DNA of 39,567 nucleotides from Deltaproteobacteria bacterium. GTDB lineage: Bacteria > Myxococcota_A > Polyangia > DRWM01 > JAAZOP01. The notes below the pieces were generated by a model that saw nothing but the letters and a program-made list of their open reading frames with translations, was not told where the DNA came from and ran no database searches. The position numbers were made by a program, and so were the translations under genes. Of this stretch, positions 37,404 through 39,567 are shown piece after piece. How positions within the stretch are numbered: the stretch's first letter is position 1; every line of letters starts with the position of its first letter. Where the stretch lies: positions 1-39,567 of the forward strand of contig JACRCX010000132.1 in NCBI GenBank assembly GCA_016218815.1, written 5' to 3'.

Positions 37404-38248
37404 TGGCCGAACGCACCTCCCGCGTGGTTTCGCTCGTTCCGAGCCTCACGGAGACCGTCTTCGCCCTCGGCGCGGCCGGCAGCCTCGTCGGCCGCACGCG
37501 CTACTGCATCGAGCCGGCCGCCGAGGTCGGGAAGGTCCCCGTGGTCGGCGGCCCCAAGGACCCCGACATCTCCGAGCTGCTCGCGCTGCGGCCGACGCTG
37601 GTGCTCATGAGCGTCGAGGAGAACCGCCGCGAGGACTACGATCGGTTGCGGGCGTCCGGCGTCGACATCCTGCCGGCGCGCGTGCGCGCCGTCGCCGACG
37701 TCGCGCCGGTGATCCTCGAGTTGGGACGCCGTCTCGGAGCGGTCGACGCCGCGCGCGCCATGGCGGCGGAGGTCGAGGGCGCGGCCGAGGCCGTCGTTTC
37801 GTTCGTCAACGACATCCAGCGGGCGTCGGCGCAGTCGCTCTTGCACTCGTTCTGTCCCGTCTGGCGCGACCCGTGGATGGTCGCTTCGCAGGGCACGTAC
37901 CTCGCCGACGTCCTGCGCCGCGTCGGCCTCCCCTCGCTCTTGCACCTGGCCGAGGCGCCCGGCGTCGCGTCGTACCGGGAAGTGGCGCTGGACGAGATCG
38001 TCGAGGTCGACCCCGGGATCGTGCTCTTGCCGAGCGAGCCGTACCCGTTCGGTCCGGACGACCGCGACGAGGTCCTTTCCTGGCCGACCCGCGCCTGCCG
38101 CGAGCAGCAGGTGCACCTCGTCGACGGCCGCATGCTCACCTGGTACGGCGCCCGCACCGCCAGCGCCCTGCACGCGCTCTCGCTCCTCGCCCTGCGCTGG
38201 GTCGGCGTCGAGGACGAGCCTCCCGCCGTCCCCCCGACCGTGCATTAG
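37403..38248 (+). CDS. BtuF-like helical-backbone metal receptor, no signal peptide
   Basis: A 281-residue protein of the class III periplasmic binding family (BtuF/FhuD/TroA-like). RVVSLVPSLTETVFALGA, VPVVGGPKDPDISELLALRPTLVLM split across residues 10-75, the long backbone helix and QGTYLADVLRRVG are typical of cobalamin or iron-chelate receptors. Unlike exported members it begins directly with MAERTSRVVSLVPS, so it appears cytoplasmic. No permease or ATPase of the BtuCD type is nearby. It is translationally coupled to the patatin-like gene. The ligand is unknown; signal-less members annotated as cobalamin-binding occur in other deltaproteobacteria. Confidence 0.85.
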   Translation: MAERTSRVVSLVPSLTETVFALGAAGSLVGRTRYCIEPAAEVGKVPVVGGPKDPDISELLALRPTLVLMSVEENRREDYDRLRASGVDILPARVRAVADVAPVILELGRRLGAVDAARAMAAEVEGAAEAVVSFVNDIQRASAQSLLHSFCPVWRDPWMVASQGTYLADVLRRVGLPSLLHLAEAPGVASYREVALDEIVEVDPGIVLLPSEPYPFGPDDRDEVLSWPTRACREQQVHLVDGRMLTWYGARTASALHALSLLALRWVGVEDEPPAVPPTVH

Positions 38249-38286
38249 TACGGTATGCGGCATCGTCCGCCACCCCGCCAACCGAA

Positions 38287-38306
38287 CCGCGCCCTTCAGG
38301 GCGCGG
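38287..38306. terminator. GC hairpin after the BtuF-like gene
   Basis: CCGCGCCC (38287-38294), loop TTCA and GGGCGCGG (38299-38306) form a perfect 8-base-pair stem, 39 bases after the stop codon. There is no T-run afterwards, so it is a terminator-like or mRNA-stabilising hairpin rather than a classic intrinsic terminator. Confidence 0.5.
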
Positions 38307-38366
38307 CTGCACAAGCAACACTTCGCCCTCCCCACGCGACATCCGTCCGCCATGGAGGCGGACCAC

Positions 38367-39362
38367 ATGAATTGGGAGCAAGCGAAGGAACGCGGCGTCC
38401 AGGTCCTGGCCCTCGCCCCGCTCGCGCTGCTCGTCGCGGCCCTCACCTGTCCGGCCACGGACCTCGAACCGCCGTGGGGCGACGCGGCGGTCGACGGCTT
38501 GGGCGGGGATGCCGACGCGGCGCGCGCGGGCGACGAGGATGCGGAGGGTCCGGTCGAAGACGACGGCGAGGAGGCCCCCCCTCCCGGTCCCCCGGCGCTG
38601 GTTCCCTCGAGCTGCGCGTCGCCGGAGATCGCCGCCGGCGACCTCTGCGTGATCCTCGGCACGTACTCCTCGGTCGTGCGCTGGCAGATGGACCGCGCCG
38701 CGTTCGCGGCGGTCGGTTGCACGGCGCCCGGCGGCGCCGCAGGCGTGGAAACCGAGCAGGCGTTGGATGCCCACCGGCTGGTGGTCTCTCCGCTCACGCC
38801 CGGGCTCCCGTACGACTGCACGATTGACGCGTGGATGGATGCGGGCCGCGTCCGGCTCGCGGCCTTCGGCCTGCAAACCACGCGCGGCGATCCCTGGGTC
38901 GCGATCACGGAAGTCCTGGAGAACCCGACCGGCGCCGAGCCGACGCAGGAGTTCGTGGAGATTGCCAACCTGGGCGACGACCGCGTCGACCTGACCGGTT
39001 GGGCGCTGGAGGACGAATCCGGCGGCCCGTTCCTTCCCGACGGCACGGTGCTGGAGCCCGGCGAGGTCGCGCTGTTCGTGCCTGACGACTACGACCCCGA
39101 CGGACCGGGCGATCCGGCGGCGCCGCTCGACGCCCACATCGTCCGCGTCGGCCATGCGATCGGCACGATGGGCCTGCGCAACTCCGGCGAGGCCGTGTAC
39201 CTCGTCGCCCCCGACGGCGAAACCGTCTCCTCCTACCCCAACACCCGCGGCGCACTTCCCGACGGCGTCTCCGCCGTCCGCACCCCGGCGACCTCGCCGG
39301 AAATCGACGAGGATGCCTGGGGCGAGTCGGGCGCGGGCGGGGCGACTCCCGGCTGGCTGTGA
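38367..39362 (+). CDS. Exported protein with lamin-tail domain
   Basis: A 331-residue protein. The ATG at 38367 has GGAGG (38354-38358) eight bases upstream; an in-frame ATG at 38352 does not. A hydrophobic signal ends near AALTC (Cys28), a poor but possible lipobox. An acidic Asp/Glu/Pro linker follows (about 30-75). Residues 80-180 are a small domain with three or four Cys. Residues about 185-290 are a lamin-tail domain (ITEVLENPTGAEPTQEFVEI-like, DLTGWALEDESG, LEPGEVALFV, NSGEAVYL), an Ig-like fold found in exported bacterial proteins, often in adhesion or nuclease contexts. Specific role unknown. Confidence 0.82.
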   Translation: MNWEQAKERGVQVLALAPLALLVAALTCPATDLEPPWGDAAVDGLGGDADAARAGDEDAEGPVEDDGEEAPPPGPPALVPSSCASPEIAAGDLCVILGTYSSVVRWQMDRAAFAAVGCTAPGGAAGVETEQALDAHRLVVSPLTPGLPYDCTIDAWMDAGRVRLAAFGLQTTRGDPWVAITEVLENPTGAEPTQEFVEIANLGDDRVDLTGWALEDESGGPFLPDGTVLEPGEVALFVPDDYDPDGPGDPAAPLDAHIVRVGHAIGTMGLRNSGEAVYLVAPDGETVSSYPNTRGALPDGVSAVRTPATSPEIDEDAWGESGAGGATPGWL

Positions 39363-39534
39363 GCGGGTCCTCGACGTCCGGCAGCGAAGTCCCACCCGCC
39401 ATCCTCCAGCCTCTCCTCCAGCCTCGGGACGCTTGACGCTCTCGCCGCTGTCGGTCAGACTTCCCCGTAGTCGAAGAAGCCGGTTGCGGTGGGTGCGTGC
39501 TCGTGCGGTTGTCGCTGAATCGTCGGAGGGCGAG

Positions 39535-39564
39535 GCCCTTCGACTCGCGTCGCTCGCTCCGGGC
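39535..39564. repeat. 30-bp dispersed repeat, copy 2
   Basis: The first 14 bases GCCCTTCGACTCGC are identical to 11778-11791, and 25 of 30 bases match overall. The right arm (CTCCGGGC) pairs only partly with the left. It lies in the last 205 bases, which hold no recognised gene; a TTGACG-17-CAGACT promoter-like pair at 39433-39461 and TC-rich words (CCTCCAGCCT) are the only other features there. Confidence 0.65.
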
Positions 39565-39567
39565 AGG

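Noticed and set aside
39433..39567. Possible start of a further gene at the window end
   Set aside because: A TTGACG-17-CAGACT pair and a short open frame exist, but the frame runs into the dispersed repeat and is cut by the window edge; too little to call.

Overview
The window is about 39.6 kb of very GC-rich DNA and is almost fully coding, with 24 confident or probable protein genes plus one short translated leader and one small gene remnant. The set of families suggests a Gram-negative deltaproteobacterial-type organism, most like Myxococcota or a relative. The pointers are FHA-type sigma-54 activators, receiver–DUF4388 proteins, many lipoproteins with Ala/Pro/Asp-rich linkers, an AgmX/PglI-like C-terminal domain and a lamin-tail-domain protein. 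This placement is inference from families, as no rRNA or tRNA was seen. Codon use looks uniform, so most of the window reads as resident chromosome rather than a recent island. No gene-free stretch exceeds 300 bases.

Layout: (1) 261-9485, plus strand: a 1328-residue lipoprotein, an FHA-GAF-AAA+-Fis sigma-54 activator, a TPR lipoprotein and a CHASE4-GGDEF-degenerate EAL protein. (2) 9572-12816, plus: a zinc-metalloprotease-like lipoprotein with an EF-hand loop, then a YVTN beta-propeller protein; a 50-bp tandem array (12821-12934) separates these from the convergent genes. (3) 12934-17050, minus: Ppx/GppA phosphatase, an MshEN/HD-GYP/receiver/DUF4388 protein and a lipoprotein, packed as an operon. 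(4) 17172-23729, plus: a small ATC-hydrolase-like protein, a 1045-residue receiver–DUF4388–TM protein with a good promoter, and a histidine kinase/sigma-54 response-regulator pair. (5) 23731-25840, minus: glutamate racemase and a membrane glycosyltransferase. (6) 25907-27420: a DUF433/DUF5615 toxin-antitoxin-type pair between a decayed and an intact copy of one lipoprotein gene. (7) 27425-31574, minus: a carbohydrate-type ABC importer with the binding protein fused to one permease. (8) 31751-38248: SDR-like protein (plus), CoaE and a tryptophanase–nitroreductase fusion (minus), patatin-like protein and BtuF-like protein (plus). (9) 38367-39362: lamin-tail lipoprotein.

The recurring theme is signalling (two sigma-54 activators, one kinase, two receiver–DUF4388 proteins, GGDEF/EAL, HD-GYP), in which several domains have lost catalytic or phosphoacceptor residues while keeping their fold signatures. 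The second theme is short dispersed repeats of several unrelated families. One family encodes the signal peptide of a lipoprotein and also sits as a 28-codon leader ORF between the kinase and its regulator. The most unusual single gene is the tryptophanase–nitroreductase fusion.
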